Counted from the stretch's first letter, positions 38,057 through 51,084 are shown. The stretch: 64,000 nucleotides of DNA from Carnobacterium jeotgali MS3 (GCF_000745125.1 NZ_JQNF01000005.1:310001-374000), one strand, 5' to 3'. The notes: a model not told the origin generated them from the sequence alone. Program-made: numbers and translations.

Positions 38057-38480
38057 ATGGATTTTAAAAGATTAATTCTATAAATTTTCGAAAAACTACA
38101 ACGACCTTGCACAGGTGTTATTAACTGGTAATTTTAAAAAAGCTCCTAAGAGTTTTGGTAAAGATCTCTATGATGATGATTTTATGTCTAGTGAAAATTG
38201 GATACTGTTCAGTGTGCTGCTAGGAAAGAATTAAATAAAACTGAACGGCAAGAGATGCCATCTTTTATTGATGGATTATTGGGGTTTAAACCTAGTAATA
38301 TAAGGTAATAAAGTAAGCTTTTTTTATACAGACCAAGAAATTGAGTTTAATTACCTAGTAAAGAAAGTCTTTTTGAAGCTCGTTTTGAATTAGTTAAAAA
38401 AATTAATGGTTATTTTAATTCTAGTATTGACATAAAAGCACCCTCATCTTTTAATGGTAATAATATAACCCGAAACTAAT
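38057..38480 (+). pseudogene. Decayed gene with several frameshifts
   Basis: A ribosome site AAAGGAAAT and ATG at 38057 start MDFKRLIL, then stop. In shifted frames the coding signal continues: SKNYNDLAQVLLTGNFKKAP then KSFGKDLYDDDFMSSENWIL; then ARKELNKTERQEMPSFIDGL followed by LGFKPSNIR; then NKVSFFYTDQEIEFNYLVKK; then EARFELVKKINGYFNSSIDI to a TAA near 38480. At least three frame changes or stops interrupt what was once a protein of about 140 residues. I do not recognise the family. Its successive fragments abut without gaps, which argues for decay in place. Confidence 0.6.
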
Positions 38481-38677
38481 GTTTGATAATTAATTTTGTT
38501 GCATAAGATAATGAAATTCGTTTGTTAGATTGCGCTTGAAGAAGAGTAGTATGATAACTAACGTTTAGGTATCATTTGTTTTAAAATGATATTAATTTAA
38601 ATGCGAGTATAGAATTTGAGTAAACTGAGAAAAGTTATTGTAGTAATAAGTTTGTGCTTTGAGAGGAATGTGAAGAA

Positions 38678-40441
38678 ATGAGTAAGATCTCTAATCCAGT
38701 CATCTATGAAACAGATTATAGCTATGAAGCAGTGAAAAGTTTAGAAGGTGGAATTCTTCAAGAAGTAGGACCTAACGCAAAATACCTATTAGATTATCCC
38801 ACGGTTTACATCGTTCATGATGAGAAAAAGAGTCGCGAATTTTCAGTTTATATCGGAGAAACTTCTGATATAAGACAAAGAACCAAACAACATCTTATTG
38901 AAGATCCCAAAAAACGGGAAGATTGGGAAAGTCTCGCAAATTCGGATAATTCAAAAATGTACATAATAGGCCATGATTATTTTAATAAATCATTGACATT
39001 AGATATTGAAAATAAATTGATGATGTATATGTCTAGTATCGATTCGGTTCAATCTGTGTATAATCGAAGAACCAATCAACAAAAAGAGTATTATACGGTA
39101 GATAAATTAGATGAGATTTTTTCTAATATTTGGAGAAAACTAAGAAAAAAGAATAAAACTCTTTTCCCTGTTGAAAAAATAATTAAAGACTCTGCTCTAT
39201 TTAAAGCTTCGCCATTTCATAAACTAAGTGATGAACAAATCCAAGCTAAGGATAAAGTTATCTTAAAAATTATGGAGGCTTTAACGAGAAACCAGTCGGG
39301 AGAATTGATTTTAGTAACAGGAGAAGCTGGTTCAGGCAAAACAGTTTTAATGAGCAGTCTCTTTTACGAATTAAAACAGCTAGCTCAAGAAGAGTCAGAA
39401 AATATTGTTTTACAAGAAGCAAATAGTTATTTGTTGGTAAATCATGAGCAACAGTTGAAAGTTTATCAACAAATTGCAAATAAATTAGGTATTACGTCTA
39501 AGAAAGTGCCTAATTTAGTCAGTAAACCAACTACGTTTATCAATAATCATACTCCAGAGGAAAAAGCAGATGTTGTTATTGTAGATGAGGCTCATTTGTT
39601 ATGGACACAAGGTAAGCAATCTTATAGAGGAAAGAATCAACTGTATGATTTAATGGATAGAGCAAAAGTAGTAGTAGCGGTATTTGATATCAATCAAGTT
39701 CTTACTACTGAACAATATTGGGAAGAAGAGGAACTGCTTACTTTAGAACATGAGGCAAATTTAAAAGGAAATTTTATCCATTTAGAAAATCAAATGAGGA
39801 TTAACGCGAGTCAGAGCACTATTAATTGGATAAGGTCGATGATTGATGATAGAAAAATCAATCCTATTCTCAATGATATTAAAGGATATGATTTAAAAAT
39901 CTTTAATCATCCTAAAGAGTTATATGAAGCTATTAAAGAAAAAGCAAAAGATGAAAATTCAGGTATTTCCCGAATTACTGCAACATTTGATTGGGAGTAC
40001 GTTGATAAGAGGAAACCAGAAAATGATGATTATTGGAGAGTTAAGATAGGGGATTGGTCTCTACCTTGGAATCTGCAACTGCCTCAAATGAAGGAACAAA
40101 AGAGAAAGAATAGAAACCTTTCTTGGGCAGAACAAGAACAAACTATTTATGAAGTGGGTTCTACATTTACTATTCAAGGATTTGACCTAAATTACGCGGG
40201 TGTGATTATAGGTCCTTCTGTAAAATATAGAAATGGAGAAATCGTATTCGATAGAAGTTTCAGTCAAAATAAAAAAGCTACTCGTCAAAGAACATTAAAG
40301 AACGGAAAAAAAGAACAGTTTTCTGATATGTTGTTAAAAAACGAATTAAATGTGCTTTTAACAAGAGGAGTAAATGGTTTATATATTTACGCGGTAGATG
40401 AGGAACTTCAAAAAGCGCTAATAAATGCAGCAAAGGGGTAA
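38678..40441 (+). CDS. GIY-YIG nuclease fused to DUF2075 (Schlafen-type) helicase
   Basis: A 587-residue two-domain protein. Residues 40-130 form a GIY-YIG nuclease: TVYIV replaces GIY, followed by VYIGETSDIRQRTKQH with the catalytic Arg near 66 and Glu111 in DIENKLM. Residues 190-587 are a superfamily 1 ATPase of the DUF2075 type: Walker A GEAGSGKT at 215-222, Walker B VVIVDEAHLL at 299-308, ENQMRIN, STFTIQGFDLNYAGVIIGP and LNVLLTRGVNGLYIY. It probably cuts and unwinds or translocates nucleic acid. The gene overlaps or nearly abuts a MazG-like gene and lies in a variable stretch, suggesting defence; that role is inferred. Confidence 0.88.
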   Translation: MSKISNPVIYETDYSYEAVKSLEGGILQEVGPNAKYLLDYPTVYIVHDEKKSREFSVYIGETSDIRQRTKQHLIEDPKKREDWESLANSDNSKMYIIGHDYFNKSLTLDIENKLMMYMSSIDSVQSVYNRRTNQQKEYYTVDKLDEIFSNIWRKLRKKNKTLFPVEKIIKDSALFKASPFHKLSDEQIQAKDKVILKIMEALTRNQSGELILVTGEAGSGKTVLMSSLFYELKQLAQEESENIVLQEANSYLLVNHEQQLKVYQQIANKLGITSKKVPNLVSKPTTFINNHTPEEKADVVIVDEAHLLWTQGKQSYRGKNQLYDLMDRAKVVVAVFDINQVLTTEQYWEEEELLTLEHEANLKGNFIHLENQMRINASQSTINWIRSMIDDRKINPILNDIKGYDLKIFNHPKELYEAIKEKAKDENSGISRITATFDWEYVDKRKPENDDYWRVKIGDWSLPWNLQLPQMKEQKRKNRNLSWAEQEQTIYEVGSTFTIQGFDLNYAGVIIGPSVKYRNGEIVFDRSFSQNKKATRQRTLKNGKKEQFSDMLLKNELNVLLTRGVNGLYIYAVDEELQKALINAAKG

Positions 40442-40448
40442 TAAAGTG

Positions 40449-40790
40449 ATGGATAATGAGAAAAATAGTATGGAAAAGGTGAATAAATTCAGAGATGATA
40501 GAGATTGGCGTCAATTTCATAATGAAAAAGATTTAGCTATCTCTATTTCATTAGAAGCTTCAGAATTACTTGAATTATTTCAATGGAAATCAGCCGAAGA
40601 AGTAAAAGAATTTAACTTAGAACGGATCAAGGAAGAGTTAGCAGATGTATTGATTTATTCTTATATGTTGGCAGATAACCTCAATTTAAATATTGATTCG
40701 ATCATTGATGAAAAATTAAAAAAAAACAATGATAAATACCCGGTAAGTAAAAGTAAGGGGAATAATAATAAATACACTGACTTTGAATAG
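40449..40790 (+). CDS. MazG-like nucleotide pyrophosphohydrolase
   Basis: A 113-residue MazG-superfamily protein. The metal-binding signature is visible as LEASELLELFQW followed by IKEELADVLIYSYMLADNLN, giving ExxE and ExxxD on adjacent helices; DWRQFHNEKDLAISISLEA is typical of the short, RS21-C6-like subgroup that hydrolyses dNTPs or NTPs to monophosphates. The ATG at 40449 has AAAGGGG ten bases upstream; an earlier ATG at 40425 would overlap the helicase gene. It starts seven bases after the helicase stop and forms an operon with it. Confidence 0.9.
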   Translation: MDNEKNSMEKVNKFRDDRDWRQFHNEKDLAISISLEASELLELFQWKSAEEVKEFNLERIKEELADVLIYSYMLADNLNLNIDSIIDEKLKKNNDKYPVSKSKGNNNKYTDFE

Positions 40791-40803
40791 CATTAGTATG
40801 TAA

Positions 40804-40840
40804 AAAGCCAACAAGCAGAAAATTGCTTGTTGGCTTTCTT
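40804..40840. terminator. Bidirectional terminator between the MazG-like gene and the SEC-C gene
   Basis: AAAGCCAACAAGCA and TGCTTGTTGGCTTT form a perfect 14-pair stem with a six-base loop, flanked by A and T residues. Confidence 0.9.
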
Positions 40841-40849
40841 TGTTATCAG

Positions 40850-42043
40850 TTACTTTCCGTGACATTGTTTGTATTTCTTACCGCTACCACAAGGACAAGG
40901 CTTATTTCGGCCAACTTTTTTTACTCGGATAGGTTCTTACTTTCCTGTGTTCTCATTAGTGAAAGGAACCACATTATTAGGAACGGAAGATATTCTATTA
41001 TAATTCTTAGCTATTTCTGTTGGTGTATTGCCTTTGTTTGATAATTTGCGTGAATAGTTGTTTAAGTTCAAGTAGAAGGAACTAAATTCTTCTATGTATT
41101 CAACACTATCAAAAACAATGCTAAAATGGCTGTTTAGTTCGCCAACTAGACCTTGCATGTCTAAATCCAGTTTAATATAGATCATAATCAGATCCATGAC
41201 ATCTTTAAGTTTTTGTGAATTCAACTTCTTAGCTAAAAATCGACTCATTTTTTTATACTGAACAGTTCGCTCGTCAAATTCATGGTGAGCAAAATAAGTA
41301 ATATCAGCTTTTGTAGGTTGATAGTAATCGTGGTGTGAAGAACTCAACAAGAAGTCAGGTACATTATTTTCATCTAAAATATAGTTATCAAAAATATATT
41401 CTAAGTTATCTGTAAAACGTAGTCGTTCATTAAACCAAGCTAACCCAATTAATTCAGTCAATACTTCAGTAAGGTCTAATGGGTACTGTTTGTTGTGTTG
41501 GTTCCATACTTTCAAGAAAAAGTCCGTTTCAAAAGCGCCATACAGATTCATAAAAGCCTCTACATATCCACGGAGCAGACTTTTTCTTTTATGATCTTCT
41601 TTAAAATCAGAATCATCAATAAAACTTTTCAGCATCTCTTTAGTCTCTTTTGGCAGTACTAGGGTATAGGTATCTTCGTAATAAAATAAGAATACCCAAC
41701 GGAAATGAAGCAAATCAAATAATTCTGGATTTTTGCGAGAGAAAGGAAGGAAATCGATTTCTTTTGGTCCATTCATCAATTCTTTTAAGAGGTGAAGATT
41801 TTCTTTGGGTTGATAAGATAATTGATGTTGGCTTCGTAAGGATAATTTTTTGAAAAAATCTTCAGCAATGACGGTTTTTGTTTTACTGCGACGCACTTTA
41901 TAGTTAAGGTCATCAGCTAGTGCGATCATATCTTCTTTTGAATAAGTTGTTAGGCATTCCGTGAAATAAAAGACCGGTTTATGCAAAACGATGATGTGGC
42001 CATATAGTTCATCTTGCATTTCTTGAGTGAGTTCTTCTGACAT
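40850..42043 (-). pseudogene. SEC-C metal-binding protein interrupted by an in-frame stop
   Basis: Translation from the ATG at 42043 gives 368 residues ending TNENTGK at a TAA (40937-40939). The same frame continues for 28 more codons and ends at a TAA at 40850-40852, encoding EPIRVKKVGRNKPCPCGSGK followed by KYKQCHGK, a perfect SEC-C zinc motif (CPC-x8-CH). One base change thus separates a helical protein of unknown function from its metal-binding tail. The 5' portion is rich in aromatic and acidic helices and not otherwise recognised. The intact tail suggests a recent nonsense change, a sequencing error, or read-through; the 368-residue product may still be made. Confidence 0.85.
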
Positions 42044-42097
42044 TTAGTTTGTCTCCTTTAAAAAAGTATTTGTTCTTTTGGATAGTTTGAAAATAAT

Positions 42098-42805
42098 CTA
42101 AAAATCATTCCCCTGCACAAAGAACTGAGCTTCTTCGTAATGGTATTTGATGTTGGAATAATTGAATGGACGACCACTGCTTAAATAATAGATACTTTCG
42201 ATTGTTAAAGAAGGGTCGTGTGTTTCCAACTGTAAATATGCTGCTTCTTCTTGATTTAATTTTCCAATACGCATAAATAAATCTGAAAAACGAATATTTA
42301 TTTTTAGGTCCTCAGTTAAATAGTTGAAAATAGATTGGCTGGCAATTTCTTCATTCAAATAAGGCACGACCGTCTTGAGGTAATAGGATTCTTCCACACA
42401 AAAGGGACGTGATTCGATGTAGCGGACGCGTTTAATGTAATAGATTGTTTCTTGATCTGTAAGCTCAAGTATTTCTGCGACATTTGAAGGTGCTTCGATT
42501 TCTTTTAATTCAATGACTTCTGAAGACAAATTGAATTCTCTAAAAATGCTGTGAAATCCTTGAACATCCGTTAAATTCACAAATCCTTTGCGATGACGAC
42601 CCCGCACATACGTACCGCTGCCTCTTACTTGGTAGACAACGCCATTCGTCTCTAAAACTTCCAATGCTTTAATGACCGTATTTTTACTTACTTCGTATGT
42701 ATTCGCTAACTCAGTGAGAGTAGGTAGTTTGTTTCCTCGTGTTAAATTATTTTCTTGAATAGACAGATTGATTTTATTTGCGACATCGTGGTATTTATTC
42801 ATCAC
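42098..42805 (-). CDS. GntR/HutC family regulator (UTRA domain) of the beta-glucosidase gene
   Basis: A 235-residue repressor-type protein. The winged helix covers residues 1-70 (RGNKLPTLTELANTYEVSKNTVIKALEVLETNGVVYQVRGSGTYV pattern), and the UTRA effector domain covers 85-230 (IYYIKRVRYIESRPFCVEESYYLKTVVPY region). It is divergent from the GH1 gene and almost certainly controls it in response to a phosphorylated beta-glucoside. Half-sites in the shared intergenic region suggest autoregulation. Confidence 0.9.
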   Translation of the reverse strand: MMNKYHDVANKINLSIQENNLTRGNKLPTLTELANTYEVSKNTVIKALEVLETNGVVYQVRGSGTYVRGRHRKGFVNLTDVQGFHSIFREFNLSSEVIELKEIEAPSNVAEILELTDQETIYYIKRVRYIESRPFCVEESYYLKTVVPYLNEEIASQSIFNYLTEDLKINIRFSDLFMRIGKLNQEEAAYLQLETHDPSLTIESIYYLSSGRPFNYSNIKYHYEEAQFFVQGNDF

Positions 42806-42841
42806 TTTGGCTCCTTTTCATAAAATTATAACATATTTCGA

Positions 42842-42900
42842 ATTATATGGGCATTGACAAGTTATATGGGTATAATTTATGATGTGATTATACCCACATA
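42842..42900. promoter_or_regulatory. Operator and promoter between the GntR regulator and GH1 gene
   Basis: TATATGGGTATAAT at 42863-42876 and ATTATACCCACATA at 42887-42900 are inverted repeats with one mismatch and a 10-base spacer. A third half-site ATTATATGGG lies at 42842-42851. The GH1 promoter is TTGACA (42854-42859), 18 bases, TATGAT (42878-42883), so one half-site fills its spacer; the third falls near the regulator's own promoter. Confidence 0.72.
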
Positions 42901-43014
42901 ATTTTAATGGAAATAGGGAAGACGAAAAAATTTGCAATTCTACGCACTGTGCGACCTCGTCTGTTCTTAGTATCAAAAGAAGTAACAGGTACTATATTAA
43001 CAATCAAAAAATAG

Positions 43015-44469
<1,455 letters not shown>

Positions 44470-44516
44470 GTAGTTTGCGACTTATAGTGAGTAACTCCTA
44501 TCAAATAAATAAATAG

Positions 44517-44557
44517 AAAGAAGCCATGCGTGATTATTATCAGGCATGGCTTCTTTT
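44517..44557. terminator. Terminator between the GH1 gene and def
   Basis: AAAGAAGCCATGC and GCATGGCTTCTTT form a perfect 13-pair stem with a 14-base loop; A and T runs allow action in both directions. Confidence 0.9.
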
Positions 44558-44561
44558 AGTA

Positions 44562-45125
44562 TTAAGAAATGATTTTTACATCATCGTCAATTTTGAATGG
44601 CTGTTCTTGATTGATGTGATCGTAAAACATAATTCCATTGATATGGTCGATTTCATGTTGAATAACGATCGCTTGATAATTTTTTAACCGTATTTTATGA
44701 GCTTCCCCAGCTAGATCAAAGTAAGTAAGCGTGATACGACTGTGACGAGGAACGTAACCTGGAACTTCACGGTCCACAGATAAGCAACCTTCACCTTCAG
44801 TTAAACAAGCGCTTTGAACAGAGTGGCTGATAATTTTAGGATTAACCATTACAGTACTAATAATTGGTTCGTCAGTTCCTTCTTCAATTCCAGGAATATG
44901 AACAGCAATCATTCGTTTTGAAATGTCTAATTGCGGTGCTGCTAGACCTACACCTGCGCGTAAGCTGTATTTTTCAGCAATTTCAGGGTCTTGACTATTT
45001 TTTAGAAATTGCAACATATCTTCACCCAGTTGCTTTTCTTCAGAACTGATTGGTAAAGTTAATTCTTTAGCAACCATTCTCAAAGTTGGATGGCCTTCTT
45101 TGATAATATCTTCCATTGTAATCAT
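44562..45125 (-). CDS. def: Peptide deformylase
   Basis: It removes the formyl group from nascent N-termini. The 187-residue protein is of the Gram-positive type 2 class: motif 1 GVGLAAPQL, motif 2 [10 protein letters not shown] with metal-binding Cys, motif 3 [14 protein letters not shown] with two metal His and catalytic Glu; the insertion between motifs 1 and 2 fits type 2. GGAGTGAAC precedes the first ATG. Monocistronic and convergent with the GH1 gene. Confidence 0.96.
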   Translation of the reverse strand: MITMEDIIKEGHPTLRMVAKELTLPISSEEKQLGEDMLQFLKNSQDPEIAEKYSLRAGVGLAAPQLDISKRMIAVHIPGIEEGTDEPIISTVMVNPKIISHSVQSACLTEGEGCLSVDREVPGYVPRHSRITLTYFDLAGEAHKIRLKNYQAIVIQHEIDHINGIMFYDHINQEQPFKIDDDVKIIS

Positions 45126-45334
45126 AAATGTTCACTCCTAATAGTGTTTGGAATAGTCTGTTTCTAAATGAAGAAAAAACATTATTTGTTTCATCTTACT
45201 TATTTTATCAGTAAACGCACTAATTTGCACGATGTATAAAAAGACTAGAAAAAAACTTTTTTTCGTATTCGGATTATGAGATAATGGTGAGCATAAAACT
45301 AAATAGTTTTAAATTGAAAGTAAGAGGAGATTAA

Positions 45335-46684
<1,350 letters not shown>

Positions 46685-46697
46685 ATAGTACGAAAAG

Positions 46698-46726
46698 AAA
46701 ATCCGTTTAAAAGCGGATTTTTTTTT
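46698..46726 (+). terminator. Terminator after gdhA
   Basis: AAATCCG and CGGATTT form a compact stem with an 8-base loop and a long T-run. Confidence 0.88.
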
Positions 46727-46901
46727 GTTTTTTTAAAATACAATACTGTTTTTTTATTTAGTTATGAATAAAATTTACAAAAAATAAAAGCTGAAAATTC
46801 AAAAAGTGGCGGAAAAGTGAACATTTGGTGACAGCTAATCCAAAGAAAATATTTTGTGAAAAGAGATGTATCTAAAAAAATAAAGATAATTTTCAATAAA
46901 A

Positions 46902-47175
46902 AGTAATACAGTTTTTGAAAAATTATATAACAGTTTTGAAGGGGAATCTATTCATTTTTTACAGAAGTCAATTTAAAGTTAAAGTGCTATATAACAAAGT
47001 GCTCGAAAAAACAACTAGTGAAATATTTCACTATATGGATTCCTGTATGAATGAAATGCGAGACTTAAATCAGTAGAATAGGGATATTTTTGGTGGTCTA
47101 ATGTTTAGTTTACTTGCATCTAGTTTGAAAGCGTGTTAAATTTAGATTGTAAAAAATTCTGAGTAATACAGTTTT
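46902..47175. repeat. Short direct repeats upstream of pdhA
   Basis: AGTAATACAGTTTT occurs at 46902-46915 and 47162-47175, with a related ATAACAGTTTTG near 46926. They flank the Rex-like palindrome and may be regulator sites; the factor is unknown. The remaining stretch, 46727-47239, holds no gene. Confidence 0.45.
47016..47033. promoter_or_regulatory. Rex-like redox operator upstream of pdhA
   Basis: TAGTGAAATATTTCACTA is a perfect 18-bp palindrome and matches the core of the Firmicutes Rex consensus (TTGTGAAATATTTCACAA) except at the outer bases. Rex senses the NADH/NAD+ ratio. A candidate promoter TTGCAT (47114-47119) to TTAAAT (47136-47141) lies 80 bases downstream. Confidence 0.6.
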
Positions 47176-47209
47176 CAAATCCGTATAAAACAGAATTTTG
47201 AAAATATAA

Positions 47210-48349
<1,140 letters not shown>

Positions 48350-48351
48350 AC

Positions 48352-49329
48352 ATGGCACAAAAAACAATGATCGAAGCGATCACTGAAGCGCTAGACCAAG
48401 AAATGGAACGCGATCAAGATATTCTGATTTTCGGTGAAGATGTAGGTAAAAACGGTGGAGTATTCCGTGCAACTGCTGGTCTTCAAGAAAAATACGGCGA
48501 AGTACGTGTTTCAGACACACCACTTGCTGAATCAGGTATTGGTGGATTGGCTATCGGACTTGCTTTCCAAGGTTTCCGTCCAGTTCCAGAAATCCAATTT
48601 ATCGGTTTCTTATTTGAAGTATTAGATTCAATCGTAGGACAAGCAGCGCGTACTCGTTACCGTATGAGTAGCACTCGCACAATGCCTATTACTATTCGTA
48701 TGCCATTTGGTGGTGGGGTTCACACTCCAGAAATGCACTCAGATAACCTTGAAGGTTTGATTACTCAATCTCCTGGTATCAAAGTAGTTGTTCCGTCTAA
48801 CCCATACGACGCAAAAGGTTTATTGATTGCTTCAATCCGTGACAATGATCCAGTAGTATTCATAGAACATATGAAATTATACCGTTCATTCCGTGATGAA
48901 GTTCCTGAAGAGTCTTATACAATTCCTCTAGGAAAAGCGGCAATTACTCGTGAAGGTACAGACGTTTCTGTTATCACATACGGTGCGATGGTACGTGAAG
49001 CTATCAAAGCTGCTGCTGAATTAGAAAAAGAAGGTATCTCAGTAGAAATCGTTGATTTAAGAACCATTTCTCCATTAGATATTGAAACGATTATCGATTC
49101 AGTTGAAAAAACTGGACGTGTTGTAGTTGTTCAAGAAGCACAACGTCAAGCAGGTGTTGGTGCAATGGTTATGTCAGAAATCTCTGAACGTGCGATCCTT
49201 TCGTTACAAGCTCCAATCGGACGTGTAGCAGCTCCAGATACAGTTTTCCCATTTGGTTTAGCAGAAAGTGCTTGGTTGCCAAATGCAACTGATATTGCTG
49301 ACAAAGTAAGAGACACATACAATTTCTAA
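48352..49329 (+). CDS. pdhB: Pyruvate dehydrogenase E1 beta subunit
   Basis: A 325-residue transketolase-like subunit forming the alpha2beta2 E1 with PdhA. It contains [20 protein letters not shown] with the ThDP-activating Glu, [34 protein letters not shown] and [20 protein letters not shown]. It follows pdhA with a two-base gap. A stem-loop at 49353 separates it from pdhC. Confidence 0.97.
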   Translation: MAQKTMIEAITEALDQEMERDQDILIFGEDVGKNGGVFRATAGLQEKYGEVRVSDTPLAESGIGGLAIGLAFQGFRPVPEIQFIGFLFEVLDSIVGQAARTRYRMSSTRTMPITIRMPFGGGVHTPEMHSDNLEGLITQSPGIKVVVPSNPYDAKGLLIASIRDNDPVVFIEHMKLYRSFRDEVPEESYTIPLGKAAITREGTDVSVITYGAMVREAIKAAAELEKEGISVEIVDLRTISPLDIETIIDSVEKTGRVVVVQEAQRQAGVGAMVMSEISERAILSLQAPIGRVAAPDTVFPFGLAESAWLPNATDIADKVRDTYNF

Positions 49330-49352
49330 TCTATTCATAATAAATGAAATGG

Positions 49353-49387
49353 CAAATGCGATAACCTATTAAAGTCTATTGCATTTG
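49353..49387 (+). terminator. Intra-operon stem-loop between pdhB and pdhC
   Basis: CAAATGCGATA and TATTGCATTTG form an 11-base stem with one G-T pair and 13-base loop. Only TTTCTT follows, so it may be a partial terminator or a processing or stability element. Confidence 0.5.
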
Positions 49388-49458
49388 TTTCTTATAGTGT
49401 TAAAACTGAGATGATATTTCTAAAAGAATAGCTAAACAAAGAAGGGAAGAAAAATAAC

Positions 49459-51072
49459 ATGTCATTTAAATTTAAATTACCAGACGTTGGAGAAGGAATG
49501 GCTGAAGGCGAAATCGTAAAATGGTTAGTAGCTGAAGGCGATACAATTGAAGAAGAAGATTCAATTGTTGAAATCCAAAACGACAAATCTGTAGAAGAAA
49601 TTGCAACTCCAGTTTCTGGAACCGTAAAAAAAATTATGGTTGAAGAAGGAACTGTAGCAACAGTTGGGCAAGTGATTATTGAAATTGATGCACCAGGATA
49701 TGAAGATGAAGAAGAAGCAGCACCAGCTGCACCAGCAGCATCTACTCCAGAACCTGCAGCACCAGCTTCATCAGGAACTTCATTCTTCCAATTCAAAATG
49801 CCAGATGTTGGAGAAGGAATGGCTGAAGGCGAAATCGTAAAATGGTTAGTAGCTGAAGGCGATACTGTTAATGAAGAAGATTCTGTTGCAGAAATCCAAA
49901 ACGATAAATCTGTAGAAGAAATTGCAACTCCAGTTTCTGGAACAATCAAAAAAATTATGGTTGAAGAAGGAACAGTCGCATTAGTAGGTCAAGTATTGAT
50001 TGAAATCGATTCTCCAGAACACAATCCTAAAGGTTCAGCAGCACCCGTTGCTCAAGAAGCTCCTGCAGCTGAAACTTCAACATCTGCAGCAACACCAGCA
50101 GCAGCAACTTCAAACAAAAATGTTTTAGCAATGCCGTCTGTTCGTCAATTTGCTCGTGAAAACAACGTAGATATCACTCAAGTTACAGCTACTGGTAAAA
50201 ATGGTCGCACAACTAAAGAAGATATTGAAAACTTCAAGAAAAATGGTGGAGAAGCTCCAACAGCTGCACCAACGACAACTGCATCAGTTGAAAAAGCTCC
50301 TGAAACGAAAGCTCCAGCAGCTAAGAAAGAAGCAGCTCCAGCTAAAGCATTCAAATCTAACCAAGCTGAACTTGAAACTCGTGAAGCAATGACACCAATG
50401 CGTAAAGCAATCGCTAAAGCAATGGTAAACAGTAAAGCAACTGCTCCACATGTTACTTTGTTCGACGAAGTAGATTCAACTAAATTGATGGCTCACCGTA
50501 AGCACTTTAAAGATATTGCAGCAAGCAAAGGTGTTAAATTAACATTCTTGCCTTACGTTGTTAAAGCAATCGTTTCAGTATTACGTAAATACCCAGCATT
50601 GAATGCATCAATTGATGATTCAACTAACGAAATTGTTTACAAACACTACTTCAACATTGGTATCGCTACTGACACTGATCGTGGATTATTTGTACCAGTT
50701 ATCAAAGACGCTGACGCTAAGAGTATTTTCTCTATTGCAGGTGAAATTACTGAACTTTCTGGTAAAGCTACAGAAGGTAAATTAGCAGCTAACGAAATGA
50801 GTAACGGTTCAATTTCAATCAGTAACATCGGTTCAATCGGTGGAGGTTGGTTCACTCCAGTAATCAACTACCCTGAAGTTGCTATTTTAGGTGTAGGCCG
50901 TATCGCTAAAAAAGCTGTTGTTAACGCAGATGACGAAATTGTTGTAGCACCAATTATGCAATTGTCATTGAGTTTCGACCACCGTATCATTGATGGAGCA
51001 ACTGCACAAAAAGCAATGAATGAATTGAAAACATTGCTTGCTGATCCAGAATTATTGTTAATGGAAGGGTAA
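49459..51072 (+). CDS. pdhC: Dihydrolipoamide acetyltransferase, pyruvate dehydrogenase E2
   Basis: The core of the complex, 537 residues. Two lipoyl domains (about residues 1-80 and 112-190) each carry the lipoylated Lys in [14 protein letters not shown]; Ala/Pro/Thr-rich linkers follow; the peripheral subunit-binding domain is at about 217-255 ([12 protein letters not shown] to KEDIENF); the catalytic domain ends with [16 protein letters not shown], which holds the active His and Asp. The two lipoyl domains are almost identical in DNA. AGAAGGGAAG precedes the ATG. Confidence 0.97.
   Translation: MSFKFKLPDVGEGMAEGEIVKWLVAEGDTIEEEDSIVEIQNDKSVEEIATPVSGTVKKIMVEEGTVATVGQVIIEIDAPGYEDEEEAAPAAPAASTPEPAAPASSGTSFFQFKMPDVGEGMAEGEIVKWLVAEGDTVNEEDSVAEIQNDKSVEEIATPVSGTIKKIMVEEGTVALVGQVLIEIDSPEHNPKGSAAPVAQEAPAAETSTSAATPAAATSNKNVLAMPSVRQFARENNVDITQVTATGKNGRTTKEDIENFKKNGGEAPTAAPTTTASVEKAPETKAPAAKKEAAPAKAFKSNQAELETREAMTPMRKAIAKAMVNSKATAPHVTLFDEVDSTKLMAHRKHFKDIAASKGVKLTFLPYVVKAIVSVLRKYPALNASIDDSTNEIVYKHYFNIGIATDTDRGLFVPVIKDADAKSIFSIAGEITELSGKATEGKLAANEMSNGSISISNIGSIGGGWFTPVINYPEVAILGVGRIAKKAVVNADDEIVVAPIMQLSLSFDHRIIDGATAQKAMNELKTLLADPELLLMEG
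49471..50020 (+). repeat. Tandem near-identical lipoyl-domain repeat within pdhC
   Basis: The stretch from 49480 to about 49690 is repeated from 49801 to about 50010. Over the first 60 bases the two differ by a single silent T/C change, far closer than functional selection alone would need. Confidence 0.85.
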
Positions 51073-51084
51073 GGTGAAGGTTAA

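Noticed and set aside
37903-38112. A 69-codon minus-strand frame between pox and the helicase gene
   Set aside because: Composition is that of AT-rich noncoding DNA, with no ribosome site, and it runs antisense to the decayed gene.
47126-47139. CcpA cre site upstream of pdhA (TGAAAGCGTGTTAA)
   Set aside because: Two mismatches at conserved positions; too weak to list as a site.
49392-49949. A 185-codon minus-strand frame in pdhC
   Set aside because: A shadow frame caused by the repeated, strongly biased codons of the lipoyl domains.
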